Position numbers and translations under genes: made by a program
Notes under the pieces: model-generated
The model's input: only the letters and a program-made list of their open reading frames with translations
Database searches by the model: none
What the model was told of the DNA's origin: nothing
NCBI GenBank assembly: GCA_035699745.1
Contig: DASSPH010000028.1
Coordinates: forward strand, 1 to 64,000
Origin: Vicinamibacterales bacterium
Lineage (GTDB): Bacteria > Acidobacteriota > Vicinamibacteria > Vicinamibacterales > 2-12-FULL-66-21
Direction of reading: 5' to 3'
DNA: 64,000 nt
In this document: positions 50,522 through 57,500 of the stretch, one piece after another
Layout of the letters: each line of letters starts with the position of its first letter
How positions within the stretch are numbered: the first letter of the stretch is position 1

Positions 50522-51091
50522 CTATTTTCCCAGCAGCTCGGTGTCCTTCTTCTTCTGCAGGTCGTCGATGAGGTGCACGTGCTGGTCGGTGATCTTCTGC
50601 ACTTCCTCGAGCCCCTTGCGCTCGTCGTCCTGCGAGATCTTGCTGTCTTTCAGCAGCTTCTTGAGCTTTTCGTTGGCGTCGCGGCGGACCTGGCGGACGC
50701 CGTTGCGGCCTTCCTCGGCGTACTTGTGCACCAGCTTCGAGAGCTCCTTGCGGCGCTCGTCGGTGAGGGGCGGGACGGGGATGCGGACCACCTTGCCGTC
50801 GTTGGCGGGATTCAATCCCAGGTTCGCCGTGCGGATCGCTTTCTCGACGGCTCCCATCAGCGACGGATCGAACGGCTGCGCGACGATCAGCGACGGCTCC
50901 GGCACCGAGAGCGAGGCCACCTGGTTGAGCGGCATGCTGGAGCCGTAGGCATCGACGTGCACGGTGTCGAGGATGTTGACGGAGGCGCGTCCCGTGCGGA
51001 CGCCGGCGAGCTCGCGCCGCACGTGCTCGATGTGGGCGTCCATCCGCTTCTTGACTTCGCCGAACAGGCCTTTCAGATCGCTGACATCCAT
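50522..51091 (-). CDS. frr: Ribosome recycling factor
   Basis: Splits post-termination ribosomes together with EF-G. The 189 aa protein has the three-helix/beta two-domain shape with HIEHVRRELAGVRTGRASVN, VASLSVPEPSLIVAQPFD, IPVPPLTDERRKEL and DANEKLKKLLKDSKIS. GAGG lies upstream of the ATG. It follows pyrH after a 41-base gap, the usual bacterial order rpsB-tsf-pyrH-frr. Confidence 0.97.
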   Translation of the reverse strand: MDVSDLKGLFGEVKKRMDAHIEHVRRELAGVRTGRASVNILDTVHVDAYGSSMPLNQVASLSVPEPSLIVAQPFDPSLMGAVEKAIRTANLGLNPANDGKVVRIPVPPLTDERRKELSKLVHKYAEEGRNGVRQVRRDANEKLKKLLKDSKISQDDERKGLEEVQKITDQHVHLIDDLQKKKDTELLGK

Positions 51092-51132
51092 TGTTGTTCC
51101 TCGCTCCGCTGCGCTCGTCCGGGCGCCGTCCG

Positions 51133-51846
51133 CTAGGCCGTGACGGTCGTACCGACCGGCTCGCCCAGCACCGCCCGCCGCATGTTGCCCGGCGTGCGCA
51201 GGTTGAAGACGACGATCGGGAGCTTGTTGTCCATGCAGAGGGAGATGGCCGTGGCATCCATGACCTTCAAGCCCCGCTCGAGGACGTTGAGATACGAGAT
51301 CGATTCGAACTTGGTGGCGTCGGGATGGATCATCGGGTCGGCGGTGTAAATGCCGTCGACCTTGGTGCCCTTGAGGATGACGTCCGCCTTCATCTCCATG
51401 GCGCGGAGCGCGGCGGCGGTGTCGGTGGTGAAGTAGGGGTTGCCGGTGCCGGCGGCGAACACCACCACCCGTCCCTTTTCCATGTGGCGGATGGCGCGGC
51501 GGCGGATGAACGGTTCCGCCACGGCGCGCATTTCGATCGCGGTGACGACCCGCGTCGGCACGCCGACGTGCTCGAGCGCGTCCTGCAGCGCGAGGCCGTT
51601 GATGACCGTCGCGAGCATGCCCATGTAATCGGCGGTGGCGCGGTCCATCCCCTTGGCGCTGGCGGCGAGGCCGCGAAAGAGGTTGCCGCCGCCGATGACG
51701 ATGGCGGTCTGAATCCCGAGCGCCTGGATTTCCGCGATCTCGCGCCCGATCTGCGTCGTCACGGCAGGATCGATCCCGAACGCCTGCTCGCCCATGAGGG
51801 CCTCGCCGGAGAGCTTCAGGAGGACCCGGCCGTACCGCGCTGACAT
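51133..51846 (-). CDS. pyrH: Uridylate kinase
   Basis: Hexameric UMP kinase producing UDP. The 237 aa amino-acid-kinase fold has [41 protein letters not shown], and [19 protein letters not shown] start it at ATG 51846 ([11 protein letters not shown]); a longer frame to 52476 overlaps tsf. TATAAT on the minus strand (51856-51861) at the array edge, nine bases before the ATG, could act as a -10 element. Confidence 0.97.
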   Translation of the reverse strand: MSARYGRVLLKLSGEALMGEQAFGIDPAVTTQIGREIAEIQALGIQTAIVIGGGNLFRGLAASAKGMDRATADYMGMLATVINGLALQDALEHVGVPTRVVTAIEMRAVAEPFIRRRAIRHMEKGRVVVFAAGTGNPYFTTDTAAALRAMEMKADVILKGTKVDGIYTADPMIHPDATKFESISYLNVLERGLKVMDATAISLCMDNKLPIVVFNLRTPGNMRRAVLGEPVGTTVTA

Positions 51847-51855
51847 ATCCGGCCG

Positions 51856-51941
51856 ATTATATTTGGAAATTTGGAAATGTTGGAATTTGGAAATCTTGCG
51901 CCCGATTTCCAAATTTCCAAATTCCCAAATTTCCGAATCGC
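51856..51941. repeat. Palindromic octamer array ATTTGGAA / AAATTTCC (second copy)
   Basis: Between tsf and pyrH, four left-arm words (ATTTGGAA, ATTTGGAA, ATGTTGGA, ATTTGGAA) from 51861 are followed by a central TCTTGCGCCCG and right-arm words GATTTCC, AAATTTCC, AAATTCCC, AAATTTCC to about 51932. This is the same word family and arm order as 9811-9909, 42 kb away. The right end is almost flush with the tsf stop. Confidence 0.93.
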
Positions 51942-52547
51942 TCAGGCGCTCTGTTCGCCCACCTTCATGCGAACAAAACGCGTAATCGTGATGTTCTCGC
52001 CGAGGATGCGGATCGCGTCCTGCACCAGCTGCTGGATGGTGACGTTGGGATCGCGCACCGACGCCTGCTCGAGGAGGCAGAACTGCTGGTAGTAGCTGTT
52101 CAACTTGCCCTCGACGATCTTGTCGATCACCTGCGCCGGCTTGTCCTTGACCTGATCCTTGTAGATCTCCTTCTCGCGCGCGACCACGTCGGCGGGCACC
52201 TCCTCGCGGCGGACGTAGGTCGGGTTGGCCGCCGCGATGTGCATCGCGATCTCCCGCGTCAGCTCCTGGAACTTGTCGGTGCGCGCGACGAAGTCGGACT
52301 CGCAGTTGACCTCGACGAGCACGCCGATCTTGCCGCCCATGTGGATGTAGTGGCCGATCAGCCCCTCGGAGGTCGAGCGGCCCGCCTTCTTGGTCGCCGC
52401 CGCCAGCCCGCGCTTGCGCAGCAGGGTGGTGGCGGCCTCGAGATCGCCGTTGGCCTCGCTCAGCGCCGCCTTGCACTCCATCATGCCCGCGCCGGTCGCG
52501 TCGCGCAGTTTCTTCACCAGATCCGCCGTAATTGCCACAGTCGCCAT
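51942..52547 (-). CDS. tsf: Elongation factor Ts
   Basis: Guanine nucleotide exchange factor for EF-Tu. The 201 aa short-form protein has the N-terminal UBA-like [20 protein letters not shown], and the EF-Tu contact [14 protein letters not shown]. It ends in a coiled-coil and [18 protein letters not shown]. Length matches the short EF-Ts type. It lies downstream of a stem-loop that may attenuate transcription from rpsB. Confidence 0.97.
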   Translation of the reverse strand: MATVAITADLVKKLRDATGAGMMECKAALSEANGDLEAATTLLRKRGLAAATKKAGRSTSEGLIGHYIHMGGKIGVLVEVNCESDFVARTDKFQELTREIAMHIAAANPTYVRREEVPADVVAREKEIYKDQVKDKPAQVIDKIVEGKLNSYYQQFCLLEQASVRDPNVTIQQLVQDAIRILGENITITRFVRMKVGEQSA

Positions 52548-52564
52548 GTCTCAGTTACTCCACG

Positions 52565-52600
52565 GTACAAAACAAACGCCGGCCGAAGTTCAGCCGGCGT
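52565..52600 (-). terminator. Stem-loop with T-run between rpsB and tsf
   Basis: ACGCCGGC (52576-52583) and GCCGGCGT (52593-52600) form a perfect eight-base stem with a nine-base loop. Read on the minus strand the stem is followed by TTTGTTTTG. It has the look of a Rho-independent terminator, in a position where it would act as a partial terminator before tsf. Confidence 0.65.
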
Positions 52601-52620
52601 CGAGCTCTACTCCGACCGAC

Positions 52621-53424
52621 TTACACCGACGCCGGGGAAACGACCTGTTCGCGCGGCGCCGGACGATTAGGGCGGACGCGGCGTCCGCGGTCGTCGCCTT
52701 CACTGCCTTCGTCCCCCTGGCTCGCCTCGCGCAGGCCGCGGCCGGCGATGACCGCGTCGGCGATCTTCGACGCGAACAGCCGGATGGCGCGCAGCGCGTC
52801 GTCGTTGCCGGGGATGACGAAATCGACTTCGTCCGGATCGCAGTTGGTGTCGACCACGCCGATGACGGGGATCTTCAGCTTGCGCGCCTCGTCGACGGCG
52901 ATCTTCTCCTTGCGCGTGTCGACCACGAAGATGGCGTCGGGCAGCCGCGACATGTTGCGGATGCCTTCGAGGTTCTTCTGGAGCTTGCGCTTCTCCTTCT
53001 CGATCTGCGCGATCTCCTTCTTGGTGATCGTCTCGTAGCGGCCGTCGGTCTCCATCGCCTCGAGGTCGCGCAGCCGGGCCAGGCTGCGCTGGATGGTGCT
53101 GAAGTTGGTCAGCAGGCCGCCGAGCCAGCGCTGGTTGACGAAGAACATGCTCGAGCGCTGCGCCTCCTCGGCGATCGCGTCCTGGGCCTGGCGTTTGGTG
53201 CCGACGAAGAGGACTGTGCGGCCATCGGCGGCGAGGTTGTGGACGAACTCTTCCGCTTCGCGGAACAGTTTCGCCGTCTTCGCCAGGTCGATGATGTAGA
53301 TCCCGTTCCGCTCGCCGAAGATGTACTGCTTCATCTTCGGGTTCCAGCGCTTCGTCTGGTGTCCGAAATGGACGCCGGCCTCGAGCAAATCCTTCAACGC
53401 GATCCCGCTCAAATTCCCTCCCAT
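52621..53424 (-). CDS. rpsB: 30S ribosomal protein S2
   Basis: Small-subunit protein of 267 aa with [59 protein letters not shown] and [17 protein letters not shown], a full family match. The C-terminal tail (about 225-267) is basic and Asp/Glu/Arg-rich, longer than in E. coli by a little. The ATG shares one base with the rpsI stop (TAATG), so the two are coupled. Confidence 0.97.
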   Translation of the reverse strand: MGGNLSGIALKDLLEAGVHFGHQTKRWNPKMKQYIFGERNGIYIIDLAKTAKLFREAEEFVHNLAADGRTVLFVGTKRQAQDAIAEEAQRSSMFFVNQRWLGGLLTNFSTIQRSLARLRDLEAMETDGRYETITKKEIAQIEKEKRKLQKNLEGIRNMSRLPDAIFVVDTRKEKIAVDEARKLKIPVIGVVDTNCDPDEVDFVIPGNDDALRAIRLFASKIADAVIAGRGLREASQGDEGSEGDDRGRRVRPNRPAPREQVVSPASV

Positions 53425-53819
53425 TACCGTTTGCTGAACTGGAAGCGCTTGCGCGCCCCCTTCTGCCCGTACTTCTTGCGCTCCTTGATCCGCGCATCGC
53501 GCGTCAGGAACCCTTCCTTCTTGAGCCGCGAGCGCAGCTCGAGGTTGTAGCGGACCAGCGCGCGCGCGATGCCGAGGCGCAGGGCGCCGGCCTGGCCGGC
53601 AATGCCGCCGCCGGCGATGGTCGCCAGCACGTCGAACTTATCGGCCGTCTCGGTGACGGTCAGCGGCTGCTTGATCTGGTTGCGGTGCGCTTCGGTGGGA
53701 AAGGCTTCTTCGAAGGTCTTGTGATTGATCGTCAGGACCCCGGTGCCCGGCCGGAGGAACACGCGGGCTGTCGATGTCTTGCGCCGTCCGGTGCCGTAAT
53801 ACTGAATACCTGCTGCCAC
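53424..53819 (-). CDS. rpsI: 30S ribosomal protein S9
   Basis: Small-subunit protein whose C terminus reaches the P-site tRNA. The 131 aa product has [42 protein letters not shown] and the conserved end [17 protein letters not shown]. Start is GTG at 53819. It follows rplM after 35 bases, the classical L13-S9 pair. Confidence 0.97.
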   Translation of the reverse strand: MAAGIQYYGTGRRKTSTARVFLRPGTGVLTINHKTFEEAFPTEAHRNQIKQPLTVTETADKFDVLATIAGGGIAGQAGALRLGIARALVRYNLELRSRLKKEGFLTRDARIKERKKYGQKGARKRFQFSKR

Positions 53820-53854
53820 GACTTATGCGACCTCGCTCTCGATCGTCCTGGGTT

Positions 53855-54301
53855 TCATTTCTCGACCACGCGGCCCTGCGGCCGCTGGCTGGCGTGCGGG
53901 TGATCCGCACCGGCGTAGACCTTCAGCTTGCGCCACATCGCTTCGCCCATCTTCGTCTTCGGCAGCATGCCGCGCACCGCCTCTTCGACGATGCGGGTCG
54001 GCTGCTTGGCGCGCACGTCCTTGGCGCGCTCCTCGCGGACGCCGCCCTCGTAGCCCGAGTGATACCGGTACAGCTTCTGTTCTTCCTTACGGCCGGTCAG
54101 GCGCACCTTCGCCGCGTTGACGATCACCACGTGATCGCCGGTGTCGATGTGCGGCGTGTACACCGCTTTGTGCTTGCCCTGCAGCAGCCGGGCCGCTTCG
54201 GTCGCGATCCGCCCGAGGACCTGCCCCTCGGCGTCGATCACGTGCCACTGCCGCTGTACATGGCCTCCACGAGGCCCGGCAGTGGGAACGAACGTACGCA
54301 T
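53855..54301 (-). CDS. rplM: 50S ribosomal protein L13
   Basis: Early-assembling large-subunit protein, 148 aa from the ATG at 54301 (MRTFVPTAG). It has WHVIDAEGQVLGRIATEAARLL, HIDTGDHVVIVNAAKVRLTG, LYRYHSGYEGG and GMLPKTKMGEAMWRKLKVYAG, all family landmarks. GAGAGGGA before the ATG is a good ribosome binding site. A 23-codon upstream extension is the leader. It leads the operon rplM-rpsI-rpsB-tsf-pyrH-frr-thrC. Confidence 0.97.
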   Translation of the reverse strand: MRTFVPTAGPRGGHVQRQWHVIDAEGQVLGRIATEAARLLQGKHKAVYTPHIDTGDHVVIVNAAKVRLTGRKEEQKLYRYHSGYEGGVREERAKDVRAKQPTRIVEEAVRGMLPKTKMGEAMWRKLKVYAGADHPHASQRPQGRVVEK

Positions 54302-54341
54302 GGATTCCCTCTCAGTACCTTTCAAAGGACGGCAAACCAAG

Positions 54342-54370
54342 AGGATACCGGCAATTAGCGAGATTGTCAA
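54342..54370 (-). promoter_or_regulatory. Sigma-70 promoter for the rplM operon
   Basis: Read on the minus strand, a perfect TTGACA (54370-54365) is separated by exactly 17 bases from TATCCT (54347-54342). This is the strongest sigma-70 promoter seen in the window. The leader to the rplM ATG is about 34 bases. Confidence 0.85.
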
Positions 54371-54489
54371 ACCTCCCGCGATTACAGAACCGTGGGGCGG
54401 GCCCCAAAACCGTCACCGCCCATTTCCCTCCGCGATCCGGCGCATATCAGATTTGCGCAGTTCTGCCGATTTTGTGGCCTCCTCTGCCG

Positions 54490-54504
54490 TGGCACCTCGC
54501 TTGC
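54490..54504 (+). promoter_or_regulatory. Sigma-54 (RpoN) promoter for the pilM operon
   Basis: TGGCACCTCGCTTGC has the invariant GG and GC elements ten bases apart and matches the consensus TGGCAC-N5-TTGC at every position. The predicted start near 54516 leaves a leader of about 37 bases before the pilM GTG. RpoN control is well known for type IV pilus genes. Confidence 0.75.
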
Positions 54505-54552
54505 CAAACACCTGGCGCCGATAACAGTTTCCGATGATTTCCGGGGTGACTT

Positions 54553-55611
54553 GTGTTCCGTAGACCCAAAGCGCTGGTCGGGTTGGACATCGGGTCCAGC
54601 GCGGTCAAGGCGGTCGAGCTGAAGGCGTCCGGCAAGACCTACAAGGTCGCCGGCTTCGGTACCGAACCGCTGCCGCCCGACAGCATCGTTGACGGCGCGA
54701 TCATCGACGGCGCCGCCGTGGCCGACGCGATCCGCCGCCTGTTCGAAGGGCGGAACATCAAGACCAAAGACGTCGCCGCGTCGCTCTCCGGCAACGCGGT
54801 GATCGTCAAGAAGATCTCCCTGCCGATCATGTCGGAGTCGGAGCTCGCCGAATCCATCTACTGGGAGGCGGAGCAGTACATCCCCTTCGACATCCAGGAC
54901 GTCAACCTCGATTACCAGATCCTCGATCGCGGCGACGCCGCGTCGGGGAAGTCGACGATGGACGTCCTGCTCGTCGCCGCCAAGAAGGAAAAGATCGCCG
55001 ACTACACCGGCGTGATCGCCCAGGCCGGCCGCACCGCCGTCGTCGTCGACGTCGACGCCTTCGCGCTGCAGAACGCCTACGAAGTCAACTACGGCATCGA
55101 CGCCAACGCCGTCGTCGTCCTGCTGAACGCCGGCGCCAGCGCCACCAACATCAACATCATCCACGGCGATCAATCGGTGTTCACCCGCGACATCTCGCTC
55201 GGCGGCAACGCCTATACCGAGGCGCTCCAGCGCGAGTTGAACCTGCCCTTCGAGACCGCCGACGCGCTGAAGCGCGGGCTGCCGACCGACGGCGCGACCT
55301 ACGACGACGCGCGGCCGGTGCTGCGCGCCGTGACCGAGAACGTCATGCTGGAGATTCAGAAGACGTTCGACTTCTTCAAGGCCACCGCCGCGTCCGACAA
55401 GGTCGACCGCATCATGCTGAGCGGCGGCGCGTCGCGGGCGGAAGGCTTCACCGAGATGCTGACCGAGCGCTTCGAAGCCCCGGTCGAGCCGTTCGATCCC
55501 TTCCGCAAGGTGGCGTTCGACAGCAAGCGGTTCAAGGCCGAGTCGGGCGACATCGGGCCGACCGCCGCGGTGGCGGTGGGGCTGGCGCTCCGCCGGGTGG
55601 GCGACCGATGA
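54553..55611 (+). CDS. pilM: Type IV pilus assembly protein PilM
   Basis: Cytoplasmic actin-like ATPase of the pilus alignment complex, 352 aa. The nucleotide-binding motif VGLDIGSSAVKAVEL lies at the N terminus, with SLPIMSESELAESIYWEAEQYIP cut as the conserved PilM segment, LNAGASATNINI and the adenosine motif MLSGGASRAEGF. GTG start at 54553 follows GGGGTGA. It starts the pilMNOPQ operon, and its stop overlaps pilN as ATGA. PilM binds the cytoplasmic tail of PilN. Confidence 0.95.
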   Translation: MFRRPKALVGLDIGSSAVKAVELKASGKTYKVAGFGTEPLPPDSIVDGAIIDGAAVADAIRRLFEGRNIKTKDVAASLSGNAVIVKKISLPIMSESELAESIYWEAEQYIPFDIQDVNLDYQILDRGDAASGKSTMDVLLVAAKKEKIADYTGVIAQAGRTAVVVDVDAFALQNAYEVNYGIDANAVVVLLNAGASATNINIIHGDQSVFTRDISLGGNAYTEALQRELNLPFETADALKRGLPTDGATYDDARPVLRAVTENVMLEIQKTFDFFKATAASDKVDRIMLSGGASRAEGFTEMLTERFEAPVEPFDPFRKVAFDSKRFKAESGDIGPTAAVAVGLALRRVGDR

Positions 55612-56240
55612 TTCGCATCAACCTCCTCGCGGTCGATCGGCCCGGCGCCGCCAAGAAGTCCAAGGCGGCGATCGCTCCCGGCGTCACCACGGCGCAGCGC
55701 GTCACCATCGCCGCGGCGTTGATTCTCCTGTCCACGGTGGTGTCGGTGGGCTGGTGGTACTGGTCGCTGCACACCGAGTCGCGGCAGCTCGACGAAGACA
55801 TCGCCCGCGCCGAAGTCGAGGCGCAGCAGCTCCGCTCGGTGCTGGCGCAGGTGCAGAAGTACGAGACCGAGAAGGCGCGCCTGCAGCAGCGCGTCACGCT
55901 GATCGAACAGCTGCGCCGCGGCCAGACCGGGCCGGTGCACATCCTCGACGAGGTCAGCAAGGCGCTGCCCGAGCGGCTGTGGCTCGTGTCGATGGGGCAG
56001 CGCGACAAGGACTTCACCATCGAGGGGCGCACGACGTCGCTGAGCGTGCTCTCCGACTTCGTCGCCAATCTCGAGGGCAGCTCCTGGTTCACCAGGCCGG
56101 TCGAGATTCTCGACACCGCCGTCGATCAGACGCCCACCGGCGACATGGTCCGCTTTACCGTTCGCGCGACGACGCAGAACCCCGAAGGGGCGGTCGCGCC
56201 GGCCGCGCCCGCCGGACGCGGCGCGCCGCCTGCGAGGTGA
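55608..56240 (+). CDS. pilN: Type IV pilus assembly protein PilN
   Basis: Inner-membrane protein of 210 aa. The short cytoplasmic N terminus MIRINLLAVDRPG holds the PilM-binding INLL motif. One TM helix (about 33-55, AALILLSTVVSVGWWYWSL) is followed by a coiled coil (about 58-105) and a periplasmic ferredoxin-like domain with LDEVSKALPERLWLVSM. An Ala/Pro/Gly-rich tail ends it. Works with PilO and PilM. Confidence 0.93.
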   Translation: MIRINLLAVDRPGAAKKSKAAIAPGVTTAQRVTIAAALILLSTVVSVGWWYWSLHTESRQLDEDIARAEVEAQQLRSVLAQVQKYETEKARLQQRVTLIEQLRRGQTGPVHILDEVSKALPERLWLVSMGQRDKDFTIEGRTTSLSVLSDFVANLEGSSWFTRPVEILDTAVDQTPTGDMVRFTVRATTQNPEGAVAPAAPAGRGAPPAR

Positions 56241-56244
56241 TGTC

Positions 56245-56841
56245 GTGGATATCAGTCTGAGCAAACTTCCGTGGTGGGGGCAGATTTCGGCCTTCGTCAT
56301 CCTCGCCGCCGGCGCGATCTACGGCTTCCATACCTACTACGTCGCCGACTTCCGCGCCGAAATGGCGATGCGGCAGACGCACCTGAAGTCGCTCAAGGGG
56401 GACATCAACAAGGGCATCGCCACCGCGCGGCGCCTGCCCGAGTTCCAGGCCGAAGTCGTGAACCTGGGGGCGCGGCTCGACAGCCTGAAGAACGTCCTGC
56501 CGGAGCAGAAAGACGTCGCCGACACGCTGCGCCGCCTGCAGGGCCTGGCGACGCAGTCGAACCTGACGCTGCTGCGCTTCACGCCCGCCGCGCCGCGGCA
56601 GCAGCCGCTCTACGCCGAGGTCCCGTACCGCCTCACCGCGGTGGGGTCGTTCCACAATCTCGCGCTGTTCTTCGACCGGGTGAGCAAGTTCCCCCGGATC
56701 ATCAACGTCGGCGACATCTCGATCACGGCGAACCCGCGCCAGGACCCGAACTCCACGATCATCGCCGACATGACGGCGACGACGTTCGTGCTGACCGAAG
56801 GCGGCGGACGCGGAGGGCGCGGCGCGCCGCCCGCAAGGTGA
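56245..56841 (+). CDS. pilO: Type IV pilus assembly protein PilO
   Basis: Inner-membrane partner of PilN, 198 aa. One TM helix near the N terminus (about 12-32), a helical segment (FRAEMAMRQTHLKSLKGDI), then a periplasmic domain with VLPEQKDVADTLRRLQGLA and VGSFHNLALFFDRVSKFPRI, typical of PilO. GTG start four bases after the pilN stop. It has the same GRGAPPAR-like end as pilN. Confidence 0.93.
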   Translation: MDISLSKLPWWGQISAFVILAAGAIYGFHTYYVADFRAEMAMRQTHLKSLKGDINKGIATARRLPEFQAEVVNLGARLDSLKNVLPEQKDVADTLRRLQGLATQSNLTLLRFTPAAPRQQPLYAEVPYRLTAVGSFHNLALFFDRVSKFPRIINVGDISITANPRQDPNSTIIADMTATTFVLTEGGGRGGRGAPPAR

Positions 56842-56843
56842 CC

Positions 56844-57500
56844 ATGCTGAATCGCGTTGGGCGTTCATCGGGCGTTGGGACGTGGAAGTTGGGAATTGTC
56901 ACCGCGGCGTTCCTTGTAGCCGGTGCCGCGTCCGCCGGAGCGCAAGTTCCGCAGGCGGCGCCGGCGATCAACGCCGCCAGGGACGCGCGCGCCGCGACGG
57001 AGGGCGCGCAGCAGAAGAACGCCGAAGCGCTCGTGCCGCCGCCTTCATCGCCGGCAGCCGCCGCACCGTCGGCGGCTGCCGCGAGTCAGGCGCCGTCGCC
57101 GGCTCCGTCGGCGCCGGCTGCGGCGGGCCAGGCCCCGGCGCCTGCGGGCGCCGGCTACTCGTACGACCCTGCGGGCCGGCGCGATCCATTCGTGAGCCTC
57201 AGTGCGCGCGGCTCGGATCTGCCGGTCGCCGCCGGGCAGCGGCCCGCCGGCCTCCCCGGGTTGCTGATCGGGGAAGTCAATGTGAAAGGGACCTTCAAGT
57301 CGCCCAAGGGCGGGTTCCTCGCGCTGCTGCAGGCGCCTGACGGGCGCACCTACACGGTGAAGCAGGGAGACAAGGTGTTCGACGGCAGCGTGAAGGCGAT
57401 CACGGCCGACGCCGTGGTGTTCTCGCAGGACGTGAACGATCCGTTGTCGCTGGTGAAACAGCGCGAGGTACGCAAGTCGATACGGGCGGAGGCGCGGTGA
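56844..57500 (+). CDS. pilP: Type IV pilus assembly protein PilP-like
   Basis: Periplasmic protein of 218 aa that links PilNO to the PilQ secretin. The N terminus (about 15-34) is an uncleaved or cleaved apolar segment without a clear lipobox. It is followed by a long Ala/Pro linker and a C-terminal beta domain with YDPAGRRDPFVSL, LLIGEVNVKGTFKSPKGGF and YTVKQGDKVFDGSVKAI, the PilP signature. ATG 56844 is three bases after pilO. The stop overlaps the pilQ GTG. Confidence 0.9.
   Translation: MLNRVGRSSGVGTWKLGIVTAAFLVAGAASAGAQVPQAAPAINAARDARAATEGAQQKNAEALVPPPSSPAAAAPSAAAASQAPSPAPSAPAAAGQAPAPAGAGYSYDPAGRRDPFVSLSARGSDLPVAAGQRPAGLPGLLIGEVNVKGTFKSPKGGFLALLQAPDGRTYTVKQGDKVFDGSVKAITADAVVFSQDVNDPLSLVKQREVRKSIRAEAR

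Noticed and set aside
54302-54370. Longer rplM start adding 23 residues
   Set aside because: The region contains the promoter -10 and -35 elements, and L13 homology begins after ATG 54301, which has a good ribosome binding site.
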